Positions 45,777-53,935 of a stretch of DNA of 64,000 nt are shown here, in pieces; within the stretch, counting starts at the first letter, position 1; the number at the start of each line of letters is the position of its first letter. A model generated the notes under the pieces. It saw only the letters and a program-made list of their open reading frames with translations, was not told the DNA's origin and made no database searches. The position numbers and the translations under genes were made by a program. The DNA is taken from contig JASSKH010000030.1 in NCBI GenBank assembly GCA_031763025.1, positions 4,517,495-4,581,494 of the forward strand, read 5' to 3'. The DNA comes from Macrocystis pyrifera. Its lineage: Eukaryota; Sar; Phaeophyceae; Laminariales; Laminariaceae.

Positions 45777-48700
45777 ATTCGTTCGAGGCTGTCAACCATT
45801 GCAAGTTCGCCTCGCAAGCGGTTCTTAGTAAGAATACGCAGCTCACCAGTGATGCGACTCGCCCGGCACCTCACCGCGCTTCGCGCTTTGTGCAACCAAT
45901 GTCTGCCTGGTCGGTGAAAACCCGACGTGCTCCGTCTCGGCATTGCAGGGATGCAAGGGTCTATGGCCATACGACTACGGCCATGCATGATAATGAGTAC
46001 ACCCCCCCCCTCATAGAGGGTTTTGGTGCACAAGATAGCAGCGAGAAAACGATCTCTATCCTGGGAGATAGATGGGTGGCCATAGACGGCGAAACAAGAA
46101 GGGGATAAGATTAGGATTTTTTTTTTCTATGTGACAACATTCGAAACAACGTAATGAGCGCCCCCCCCCCCCCCCTGTTAGAGGTGTCTATTAGGAGCAG
46201 GGACGGCGCTCCGTCTCGAAGAGGATGCGTGGTCAATGGCCAAATTATTAAGGCGAGCAACTAATCAGTACGCCCCTCCCCCGCCCCCCCCCCCCTCCCT
46301 AAATGTTGCACGCTATTACGGGGGTCCATAGTTAATAGGACCTATGGTATACATAAAACCCCATATATTTACCTATTTTTACGGGCAATATTTGGTCCTG
46401 TTTACTATGGCCCCCCGTAATAGGTTACTTTGGGGTTCCACAACAGCGCGGCGGCGATGCCTGCTCCCTTCATGGCCATCGTCGAGCCCCGCCTGACGAT
46501 GAGGCTGCCCCTCGAGACCACGTGGCCCAGGGCGTTCGTGGCTCTCGCTGGCTGCCTCGAGGGCTACGTGGCAGGAAGAGGCTTCGTGCCTGACCTCTTA
46601 AGGTATGTTGAGAGGGGAGATGGGGAGCGGGGGCTGGGGCGGGGGGGGGGCGGAGGGGGGTGAAGGAGACGGAGGCGGGGAAGGGGGGAAGGGCAACGGG
46701 AAGGAGGGGGGGGGGGGGGGGCGTGCTCGTTTGTTGCTCGCCTTCGTCCTTCGATCTTTGGAGGGTGCTTTTGAGACGCAGCAAATGGGGGGGGGGGAGG
46801 TTGTACTCGATGTCGTGCATGGCCGTAGTCGTACGATGGGGGCGGGGGGGGGGGGAGGGACGGGGGGAATATTTTGGTTGGCGGTCGGTCGGTATGCAAA
46901 CGTAGTTCTTCGCGGCTCACTCGACGGGGGGTTAAAGGCGCGCAAATTTATATAACGGAATACGGTGATCAAAGGAATACGATCGTGTGGGTTTTAATGC
47001 ATTATTGTGGCGTTTTTCAATGGTGCGGTCACGTGGTCATGCACCCCGTGTTCCTTCAGAGCGAGCGAGCCACACGATCGCGTGTCACTACGAGTTGGTT
47101 TTGTCGCTAGTGTATGTGCGGTCAAAACATGGAAAACTGGTTGTCTTACATTTCATCGCGTCGTGCTTTCTCGTTCGCTTCTTCCTCCATGCCCCCCCCC
47201 CCCCCCCCGACATGCTCCGTCCCGGCACTGTAGGGATGCGAGGGTCTATGGTCATACGACTACGGCCATGCATGAGATCGAGTAAATCTCTCCTATCGAG
47301 TACACCCTCCCCTCCCCCCCCCCTCCCCCCCTCGCTTGCACATTCTCGATGCATCTGCCGTGCTGTAGCCACCAGGGGATTGAGCGGGTGTCGAGGTGCC
47401 TCGAGAAGGACCTTGGCTTCCGCGGCCCGCTGTACGAAGAGAGGGAAGACATCGCCTTTGCAGGTGGGGACTTCCGCTGGAAAAAAGCACTATGGGTATC
47501 TTATTACCATGCTGCTCCAGGTTCCAGAAACGATCGCTTCTATCCACAAGCGGAACCGTGCTTTGTTGAATCTAGATGCTTGTTTTTTGTCGTTTATTCA
47601 TGTTGCTGTTTCGATTTGTTTGGTTTCATGTTTTTTTTTTAATGTGTTTTGTTCGGATTGAGTTTGCTTTGTGTCCGTTTTGTGTGTGTTGTTTTACTTG
47701 GTGTCTGTTGTTTGTGTGTCGATTGTTACCGCTCCACTCGTTGCTTGATGTAGTGTACGTTACAACGCGCGAAGAGCCCCAGGACGGAGGAGGGCTGGCT
47801 AACGAAACAATTGAACCATTTCTGGTAAATGTCGCTTCACTCTTGGCCCTAAAAATGACCTGCTACCTCGTATAATACCCCTGGCAACGTCCACTGTAGT
47901 ACGGCGGGCGAGTTTACTTTTTTTTGCCCGCCGGGGCCGCCGCCACCGCCACTGCCACCCACTATAAATGATATTGAATGTCGCCATCGCGCACACCGCC
48001 ATCACCACCACCAACACCACCACAACCACCCCCACCACCACCACCACCACCAACACCACACCAACACCACCCACACCCCCATCGCCGCCGCCAACTAATA
48101 TCGAAATCCGACATCGCGTGTGCTTGTGTTTGTGACACGCAGGCGTCGCGCACGGACTTGTGGCGTCCCGCACGGAGTGGGGTTTCCTGCACGAGTTGGC
48201 GTCGGCCGTGTCGGTCGCAAGCGGCGCCCCCTACGCTGTGTGCGTCGCTCGACTGTTTCCGAGGGTTTCTGGAGGCGCAGGTTGGTGTCCTTGGCTTGTT
48301 GCGGCTAACACGATTCTAGAATTTACCGGTTTTCGCTGTCTCACAGTCGAGTTTCGTGTGTGCTGGTTGTCTCACAGTCTGTGCCCGGATCGACAACACA
48401 CACACGACTCCCAAAATCGGGGACCCCCATCGAGTTGGCTGAAGCCGGATTTTGCTTGATTTTAAAGGGATGCTACGACTGCCGAACTCTTACGACCAAA
48501 TTCCGATATACTTATGAGAACCCTTAAGCAAACGCACACAAGTTGACGACAGTTACATAATTTCCTGAAGCGCGAGTTCCTGGCGACAGCAATGCTATCT
48601 TTACACTCTGTCTGGAACACACTGTGACGACCCTTGTTAGTATCGCCCCCTCACGTGTATTCCCCCTCCTCCAAAGTAAAAACCTGACCTTGTAGAACAT

Positions 48701-50062
48701 CCGGGTGAGTCGATCGAATCCCGACATACTATGCCGTCTATTCATTTGTCTATCTGTCTGTCTGTCTGCCTGTCTTTTCTGTCTGTCCGTCTATCTGTCG
48801 GTCAGTGTGTCTGTCTATCTATCTATCTGCCCGTCAGTCTGTTTTGTTTGTCTGGTTGTCTGTCGGACGGTCGGTCGGTTGGTCTGTCTGTCCGTTCTTC
48901 TGTCGGTCGTTCGGTCTGTTTCCCCCTCTGACTGTTTGTCTGTCTGTCTGTCTGTCTTTCTGCCTTTCTGCCCATCTTTCTGGCCGTCTGTCTGTCTGCC
49001 TGCCTGCCTGCCTGCCCGTCCGTCGGTCCGTCCGTCTTCCTGCTTGTGTAACTGTCTGTCTGTCCGTCTGCCCATTCGTTCGTCGAAAACAGATTTCCGC
49101 CCTTCGTCGCGAGGAAAGAAGCTTTCACGGACCCCGCCCGCCGACGCAGATCACCGAACAGCCCCCGTCCGCGACAAGAGGACGCCTCCGCCGAAACCCT
49201 CACCGTCGATGTTTCCACCGCAGACGGCACCACCACCACTACCACCACTAGCCCCACTAGCAGCGGCAGCACCACCAGTACCAGCAGCGGCAGCAGCAAC
49301 GGCAGCAGCAGCAGCAGCAACGGCAGCAGCAGCAGCAGCAGCAGCAGCATGAACAATGTAGACGTGTTCGGCGATGACTTCCCCGAGGTGTTTCTTCGCT
49401 TGGACGAGAGCGACGACGACAACAGTGACGACGACTGGGAGCCTAGGGGCTCGGGCAACAGGCGACGCCCCAGCGACGACGCTGCCTCGCCTACCGCGCC
49501 CGGCAGCTGTAGCAAAGGCAGCGAAAGCAGCGGAGGCGGCGGCCGTGGTACATCGTACGCAGATGACTACAACGATCGGGCTTGTGCTGCGCTGCTCAAG
49601 TACAGGCGCGCCGCCGGGTTCATCACCGGAGGGAAGCAGCAGCAGCAGCAGCAGCAACAACATGAGCAGCAGCATCAGCAGCAGCATCAGCAGCAGCGAC
49701 GAGCGAAAAACTCACCGTCAAGCCCCGAGGACATCGCACTGTGGCTGGATGAGCGCCTGCTAGACAAGAACATCGCGCCACTCTACCGCACGGGCTTGAG
49801 ACCTGAGCACGTGGCCTCCGTCGTGGACACCCTGGTGTGTGATGAGCGAGGGGTGGGGGTTGGCGACGGTGGAAAGGATGCCTTCGGGGGTCTCGGAGAG
49901 GCCACCGTGAGGAAGATTGTCGCCGACGAGGCCGCTCGTCGAGACGTCCGACGTGAGAACGGCCTGGGGAAGGAGGGGGGATATGGGGGCGGGGGGCCGG
50001 GAGAGGGGCCGCCAGTGTCGCCGGAAGGGGGAAGGCCGACGCAGAACGGACCGTGGCAGTAG
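37770..50062 (+). CDS. Iron-containing alcohol dehydrogenase-like protein, probable pseudoenzyme
   Basis: Exons 37770-37971, 39250-39436, 41126-41253, 42664-42820, 44379-44550, 46424-46602, 47369-47463, 48143 to about 48280, and a last exon ending at 50062; all junctions up to exon 8 agree in phase with GT-AG borders. The chain reads as the Fe-ADH/dehydroquinate synthase-like fold: TRVVFGVNALEIG, RALIVTGWNQARADP, DCVVAMGGAAVIDAAKAIAA (GGGS loop altered), IPLVAIPVIPGLGSEVTP, FMAIVEPRLTMRLP, LAGCLEGYVAG, FLHELASAVSVASGAPYAV. Aligned by eye to FucO-type enzymes, three of four metal ligands are gone (Asp to Val, His to Gly, His to Tyr). The start is either 37770, which gives a Leu-rich hydrophobic N terminus, or 37884. 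The exon 8-9 junction is unresolved. The last exon carries Ser-, acidic- and Gln-rich inserts before an Fe-ADH-like helical end (SPEDIALWLDERLLDK). Confidence 0.85.
37996..38100 (-). mobile_element. Poly(C)-tailed element, 5'-truncated copy
   Basis: Only the last about 95 bp are present (complement of GGTGAAAACCCGACATGCTC to the tail, here a G run at 37997-38006). It abuts the next copy directly. Confidence 0.8.
38104..38620 (-). mobile_element. Poly(C)-tailed element, near full-length copy
   Basis: Tail is the G run 38104-38123; the body runs to ACCCAACCTA at 38620, colinear with 24623-25191. A further G run of about 20 lies just beyond its 5' end (38627-38646). In intron 1 of the alcohol dehydrogenase-like gene. 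Confidence 0.85.
39037..39225 (+). mobile_element. Two truncated poly(C)-tailed copies in tandem
   Basis: 39037-39151 is the terminal part of the main family (GCCTGGCCGGTGAATACCCG to GAGTACCCC). 39152-39225 is a sister type (CGTCTCGAAAGGGGTGCATG, AGCAACTAATGAGTACG then C15). Both sit just before exon 2 of the dehydrogenase-like gene. Confidence 0.75.
39577..40070 (-). mobile_element. Poly(C)-tailed element, near full-length copy
   Basis: Colinear with 38104-38620 from a G-rich tail to ACCCAACCTA. It contains a T run (39727-39737) and a long A run (39966-39990) not present in sister copies. Confidence 0.8.
40089..40310 (-). mobile_element. Two truncated poly(C)-tailed copies
   Basis: 40089-40200 is the sister type (complement of the ACGGTGCCCC...TCAATGGTCAAATGACC end, tail G8). 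40222-40300 is the main family's terminal part (TGCATGGCCGTAGTCGTACG ... CATCCCTACAATGCCGG). Confidence 0.7.
40795..41105. repeat. CTG/TTG trinucleotide array
   Basis: Imperfect CTG, CTT and GTT triplets over 300 bp, ending in a pure run of about 10 CTG shortly before the acceptor at 41125. The 271- and 140-codon frames across it are triplet-encoded. Intronic. Confidence 0.85.
41510..41790. repeat. GATC-rich dispersed repeat, copy 2
   Basis: Matches 52090-52230 (CATGTTT...CCTGGGTT, GATCTTGCACAACC, GATAGATCATGATCTG). It is interrupted by the MITE at 41562. Confidence 0.7.
41562..41665. mobile_element. TA-target MITE family A, copy 4
   Basis: Ends TTACGGGGGACCATAGTAAA and its complement. The corresponding position in the sister repeat (52125-52140, TACTACCTGTATGAAGATC) is empty. 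Confidence 0.85.
42055..42632. repeat. GGTTAC hexanucleotide array
   Basis: About 575 bp of GGTTAC/GGTTGC/GGTCAC hexamers, nearly pure from 42415, with a higher-order unit of about 65 bp (GTCTGTTACGGTTACGG repeated at 42430, 42480, 42530 and 42580). It ends 30 bp before the acceptor of exon 4 of the dehydrogenase-like gene. Confidence 0.9.
42861..43145. repeat. Poly(G) run and TTGG/TCGG array
   Basis: A G run of about 22 at 42870-42892 followed by TTGGTTGG/GGTCGGTCGA tetranucleotide repeats. Intron 4 of the dehydrogenase-like gene. Confidence 0.8.
43150..44370. other. Intron 4 remainder
   Basis: No gene. Scattered TTGATTGG and CGATCGGTCGG words continue the tetranucleotide theme, and C runs precede the exon 5 acceptor. 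Confidence 0.45.
44850..45115. repeat. Tandem repeat of about 85 bp, three units
   Basis: Units of GGTTGTAGAAACATTGGAAA, CTTTAATAGTACCGTTGAGA, ACGCTTACCCAAAATCAAGT at 44860, 44937 and 45021. Older GTTGAAAAA-type units extend from 44640 to 45240. Intron 5. Confidence 0.85.
45727..45776. repeat. Poly(C) tract of 50
   Basis: Uninterrupted run of 50 C directly upstream of a truncated poly(C)-tailed element. The length in the assembly may not be exact. Confidence 0.9.
45779..46009 (+). mobile_element. Poly(C)-tailed element, 5'-truncated copy
   Basis: Starts in the CTCGCAAGCGGTTCTTAGTA part and continues to GATAATGAGTACACC plus the C run. Intron 5 of the dehydrogenase-like gene. Confidence 0.8.
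46195..46300 (+). mobile_element. Sister-type poly(C)-tailed copy
   Basis: GCTCCGTCTCGAAGAGGATG, GGTCAATGGCCAAAT, GCAACTAATCAGTACG, then C-rich tail. Confidence 0.65.
46316..46420. mobile_element. TA-target MITE family A, copy 5, at an exon border
   Basis: 105 bp with ends TTACGGGGGTCCATAGTTAA and complement, flanked by TA at 46314-46315 and 46421-46422. The A of the right TA plus the next G (46423) form the acceptor AG of exon 6 of the dehydrogenase-like gene. The element's own terminal TTTACTAT may serve as branch site. Confidence 0.85.
46620..46865. repeat. G-rich tracts with truncated poly(C)-tailed copies
   Basis: Several G runs (46639-46660, 46708-46723, 46788-46797, 46840-46860). Between them lie remnants of the sister type (46723-46785) and of the main type (46800-46838, TGCATGGCCGTAGTCGTACG), both in minus orientation. 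Confidence 0.65.
47195..47335 (+). mobile_element. Poly(C)-tailed element, short truncated copy
   Basis: ACATGCTCCGTCCCGGCACT to ATGCATGAGATCGAGTA, with a C run before it (47193-47208) and C-rich DNA after it. Intron 6 of the dehydrogenase-like gene. Confidence 0.75.
47930..48090. repeat. CCA/CAC trinucleotide tract
   Basis: Imperfect CCACCA runs ending about 50 bp before the acceptor of exon 8 at 48142. Intronic. Confidence 0.75.
48730..49080. repeat. TCTG tetranucleotide array
   Basis: About 350 bp of TCTG/TCGG/CCTG units, upstream of the last exon. Being pyrimidine-rich it may act as an extended polypyrimidine tract. The 215- and 230-codon frames across it are repeat-encoded. Confidence 0.85.
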
Positions 50063-50580
50063 AGGGAGAGAGAGAGAGAGAGAGAGCGGACTTTGGATGT
50101 ATCAACCTCCTCCTTTTCTATTTGGGGCTATTGTCGTTTTTGCGCCTGCCCCTCCTTTTCAAACTGGAGGTCTTTGTTTTTGCACCCTTTAATTATGATG
50201 GGGTTGGGACGCTTGCATCACAGGCAGTATAATTTTGTTGTTGTTTTGGGTCGATGATTTGAGTTAATTGTTCACGCGTGGGAAGGGGGTTTGGTCTATG
50301 GTTGTGTGGCTTTTCAAGTGCGGCGGGGCTATGTAATAAAAATATATAATACAAGGTACATCAGTGTGCCCTTCCCGGCCCGGCTGTCTCCTTTGGCCAT
50401 TCCGGACTACACTCACGTACCAGGTACATGTTATTGTGTCGAAAAAAAAATCCGAGAGAACCAGGTCAAATCACCCTTTTCTGTTGTTTTTTGCTGGAAA
50501 ACCCGTCGAACGAGTAAAAAAAACGATCGAGTTGAAAGGAGGTGCTGTGGTAGCATCGTCTCGCTGATACACCTTTCAGT
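50063..50580 (+). promoter_or_regulatory. Likely 3' untranslated region of the dehydrogenase-like gene
   Basis: Follows the TAG at 50060-50062, begins with a GA microsatellite (50063-50086), then AT-richer DNA with AATAAAAATATA at 50336. No other gene seen. Confidence 0.4.
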
Positions 50581-50583
50581 TCA

Positions 50584-50675
50584 CCCTTTTACAAAAACTG
50601 CAGTCCAGGTGTGGGGACAAACCGGTCAAATTCTAAGTAATATGTCCCCGAAACGGTACAGCAGTCTTAGAAGGG
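50584..50675. mobile_element. piggyBac-type MITE, copy 5
   Basis: CCCTTTTACAAAAACTGCAG at the left; GCAGTCTTAGAAGGG followed by TTAG at the right. Confidence 0.7.
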
Positions 50676-50679
50676 TTAG

Positions 50680-50850
50680 TGACCCTTCGGGTGTTGAAGA
50701 TATCGACCAAACCAACGAGAAACTTTGGTGTCATCAACCGCCTACGGGCAGCGTGAGCAAACACCAGTACGGGCAGAAATGTGTTGCCCGACGTGCCGCC
50801 GTACGACCCATTACATGGTGTCTCGGACGCCAATCGGTGTCGTCCCCCTA
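50680..50850. repeat. Diverged relative of the 5812/57588 repeat
   Basis: Shares GGGTGTTGAAG, GCGTGAGCA, CGACC and GACGCCAATGG words in the same order as 5860-6030. Confidence 0.45.
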
Positions 50851-51039
50851 AGTGTACAGCGGCCGCTGTTTCTGTAATATACTCGTACACCCGTGGTAGC
50901 CATTTTTTATGTACAATTTTCCCCTCGGCAGTCCCAGGAGGGATGAGCTACGTATGCGTACTGTTCGCATCCAACCAACGTCGTGTAACTCAGAAAACTG
51001 ACCCGTCAAATAATCGGAAGCGACGAAAAAGCAGGCGGC

Positions 51040-51270
51040 GATGGCGCAAAGGTGGCTCGATGAGTCGGAGCCGATACCACGTGAATAACGAGTTTCAAGT
51101 CCGGTCATTTTGCTTTTCCTATTACTGGCTTGAAAAAAAATCGCAGCCGGTATCACATGAATAACGAGTTTCGAGTCCGATAATAATTGTGCTTTTCCTA
51201 CAGGGTTAAAAGGTCGGAGCCGATATCACGTGAATAACGAGTTTCAGGCCCGATATCTGTGATTTTCCTG
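51040..51270. repeat. Three-unit tandem repeat, 65-85 bp
   Basis: GCCGATACCACGTGAATAAC, GAGTTTCAAGTCCG, TTTTCCT motifs at 51070, 51148 and 51217. Confidence 0.85.
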
Positions 51271-51999
51271 CCGGCCCGAAGCCAGAGAACAGAGGTTGGT
51301 GTGTGGATACATACTGAGGATACGAGAGGACTGTCGGGCCCACCGGCTGCTGGGGGAAAGAGGCCTCATCTTGAGCCGATAATGCCTGGTATTTCTTTTT
51401 TTTTAGTGATCGGTGAAGGCCCCGAAGAATACAATAGGGTGGTAATGCCCGGTTTCGGTCAGGTCGGGTCAACATGCCCAAGCGCAGGTGGTAACATATT
51501 ATATAGCAGCCTGCTCTGCTGTTGCAACGGGAGCGACGGGTTAAATTGGCACACGACACGTGTTCTAAACGTGGCAGGGTGGTGATCTTATGTATCAGCT
51601 TTTTTTGCCAATCCGCCCGAGTATTAAAAACCACAACAACGAACAGGGTTATCCCCGGTTCTTACGCGACTGCAGTCCTCAAAGGGATAGGAAATCCGGT
51701 CCGTAAAAAAAAAAAGCGGCTTGAAATTGGTACGTGCCCCTATTATATCGTAGCAACACGCATGCATCCTGTTTGGGATTTCAGAGGGGAAAAAAAAAAA
51801 AAACTACACAAAAAAAAAAAAAAACAAAATGTGGCGATCTCACAGAATCGGCCGTTCGAAGCAACGTAGGCTCTTGTTTATTGCTTGCATTTGGGGCGAT
51901 ACATTCCGTGTCCACAGCGACAAGTTCGCACCTCGGGGCGGGTCATCGATTCCCCACTCGATGAGCTATTAATAGACCTTTGAGGGCAGATACATTCCT
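51271..51999. other. Intergenic spacer
   Basis: No gene; A-rich runs at 51788-51825. Confidence 0.4.
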
Positions 52000-52440
52000 G
52001 GATGTGTGTGATCTGGCTCATGTCGCCGGGTGGGAGCCGTGTAGGCCGCATGATCTACTAATGTCATAGTATACTTGTATGTAGTACTCGTAGCACATGT
52101 TTGGTTTCCTGGGTTGGATCTGTACTACCTGTATGAAGATCTTGCACAACCACTCACGACAGCAGGAGAGGAACTGTAGATAGATGATATACTGCACTGT
52201 ATGTATTAATAGCTAGATCATGATTTGGCCGAGGTGTGGACGAGTTACACAGCGTCAACCTACTCGTGTACTACTGCCGCGCGCCTACTACTAGGGACAC
52301 GGCGGATATACCGCCCTTCTCACGTACTTAGTCGTTACACCCGGCCTCCAAAAAAGAGCAAAAAGCAGTGATCGATTTACATGCTCATGCGAGGGGTTGC
52401 TTGGATCATGTGAGGGGGGTACAGTAGATGGATTATTCCG
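52000..52440. repeat. GATC-rich dispersed repeat, copy 3
   Basis: Longest copy: TGTCGCCGGGTGGGAGCCGT, GGATCTGTACTACC, GATCTTGCACAACCACTCAC, TAGCTAGATCATGATTTGG, CCGAGGTGTGGACG. Empty for the MITE found in copy 2. Confidence 0.7.
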
Positions 52441-53330
52441 GGGTCGGCCCGAAATGGAAAAGGGCACCAAGAATCAGCGATCAACTAGCAGGTATCATTT
52501 GATTAAAAGAGTTCCATAAGGATCCACCAGTCTAAAGCCTCTCTTATCCCTCACCAGGTATCAGGTACCACATCACTACCACGCCCTCTTTCTTCCGTTC
52601 ACACGTCCCGTGACTCCTCAGGTCCCACTCGTGTATACCACCCACCAACACGAACACATTATTAGCCACTTTTCCTTTCCCGTCGAGGCGTCGCTGTACT
52701 GTATAACGGTCGTACATTTCGTTCAACGCCGCATTCGCTCAGCAGCACCCGTTCGTTATCCACTACGAGTAGAACCCGTTAATACACTACGAGTATAATG
52801 ACTCTGAACCGGTGTCCTCTGGACAAACACGGGTGCTGTCCATCGAAGGCCGGTCGAATTACAGCAGCGGAAGCAGCAGCAGCGATGTCGAACGCCCTGG
52901 ACTTACCGACTTCGATCCTTGTAAAATCAATCTATAGATTCGTACACGACACAAATCCACATCGCTCAGACGATCGATCGCATGACCATAATACCATATA
53001 CTACTGTACGCGAAAGCCTTGAAAATAAAAAATAGAAAAAAAAAGAAAAAAAAAAAACAATGACACGGACAAGAAGACCTATCGCACGTCATCTCACGAG
53101 TACCGCGGCAGCAGCGAGCGTTACGTTCGAACGGTAACTTCCCTCACTTTTACCCCTCCCCTCCCCCACGGCGCTTGCGCTAACAACCACCCGATAGCAG
53201 CAGCACGAGTAAAAATATACGAAAATTTCCCTGGTACTACAGCACATGAATACGTTACCTACATTGATCGCCTGATGTGTATACATACACACATGAAAAA
53301 AAACGCCACTTTTGTGGAATTCCCACTCTC
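52441..53330. other. Intergenic spacer
   Basis: No gene supported. CAG-rich patch at 52862-52890 and an A-rich run at 53030-53060. Confidence 0.4.
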
Positions 53331-53338
53331 TCAATTAA

Positions 53339-53517
53339 CCCAATTATTTTGCACCCGCATCCGCATTTTGGGGAGACAAACAACTTGGAACCACAGTAGA
53401 GTGTGTCCTACTCTTGCAGTTAGTCCTTTTAGTAGTGCACTGTACAGGAATCTAAATTTGATTCTACAGTAATTCCAAGTGTTTCGTCCCCATAACGAGA
53501 CTGCCGTACTAAAGGGG
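53339..53517. mobile_element. piggyBac-type MITE, copy 6 (long form)
   Basis: Perfect TTAA on both sides (53335-53338, 53518-53521), ends CCCAATTATTTT and CTAAAGGGG, inner TTTTGGGGAGACAAA and TTTCGTCCCCATAACG. At 179 bp it is about twice the other copies. Confidence 0.8.
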
Positions 53518-53521
53518 TTAA

Positions 53522-53780
53522 ACCGTTTCACACATCGGACAGATCACGATCTACTGCTGTAGATCGTCCAGATCCTGTAATATCTTCGCCGTTATGATAT
53601 GCTGTACAAGAGCCGTATCACACATACAGATAGATCCCACGCGGCAAAACCCATGTGCAACAAAAGTCGTGCCACACAGATCTCTCCTGGCACAAATACC
53701 ATCTAGATCGATAAGATCATATAGATCAGGGATCTACCTGTCCTGAATGATCTAGATAATGAAATGAGGATCTGATCCGT
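53522..53780. repeat. GATC-rich dispersed repeat, copy 4
   Basis: Inverted relative to copy 3: GATCTACTGCTGTAGATCGT, CATACAGATAGATCC, GATCTACCTGTCCTGAATGA. Confidence 0.65.
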
Positions 53781-53935
53781 CCGAGGATCCCTTTCCCTGA
53801 AACAAAGACACAGCAAAAGCTGCCCAACTCCGGAGATCCCAAGCACTTTTCTCCTCCCCACACAAAGGCACATCAGTTTCAAACGGGTCCGTCCATTCAC
53901 CCCCCAAAAAAAAAAACGCCCGATCATCCAACTCT

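Noticed and set aside
48705..49515. 215- and 230-codon frames with Ser/Leu/Arg-rich repeats
   Set aside because: Encoded by the TCTG tetranucleotide array and by alternative frames of the last dehydrogenase exon.
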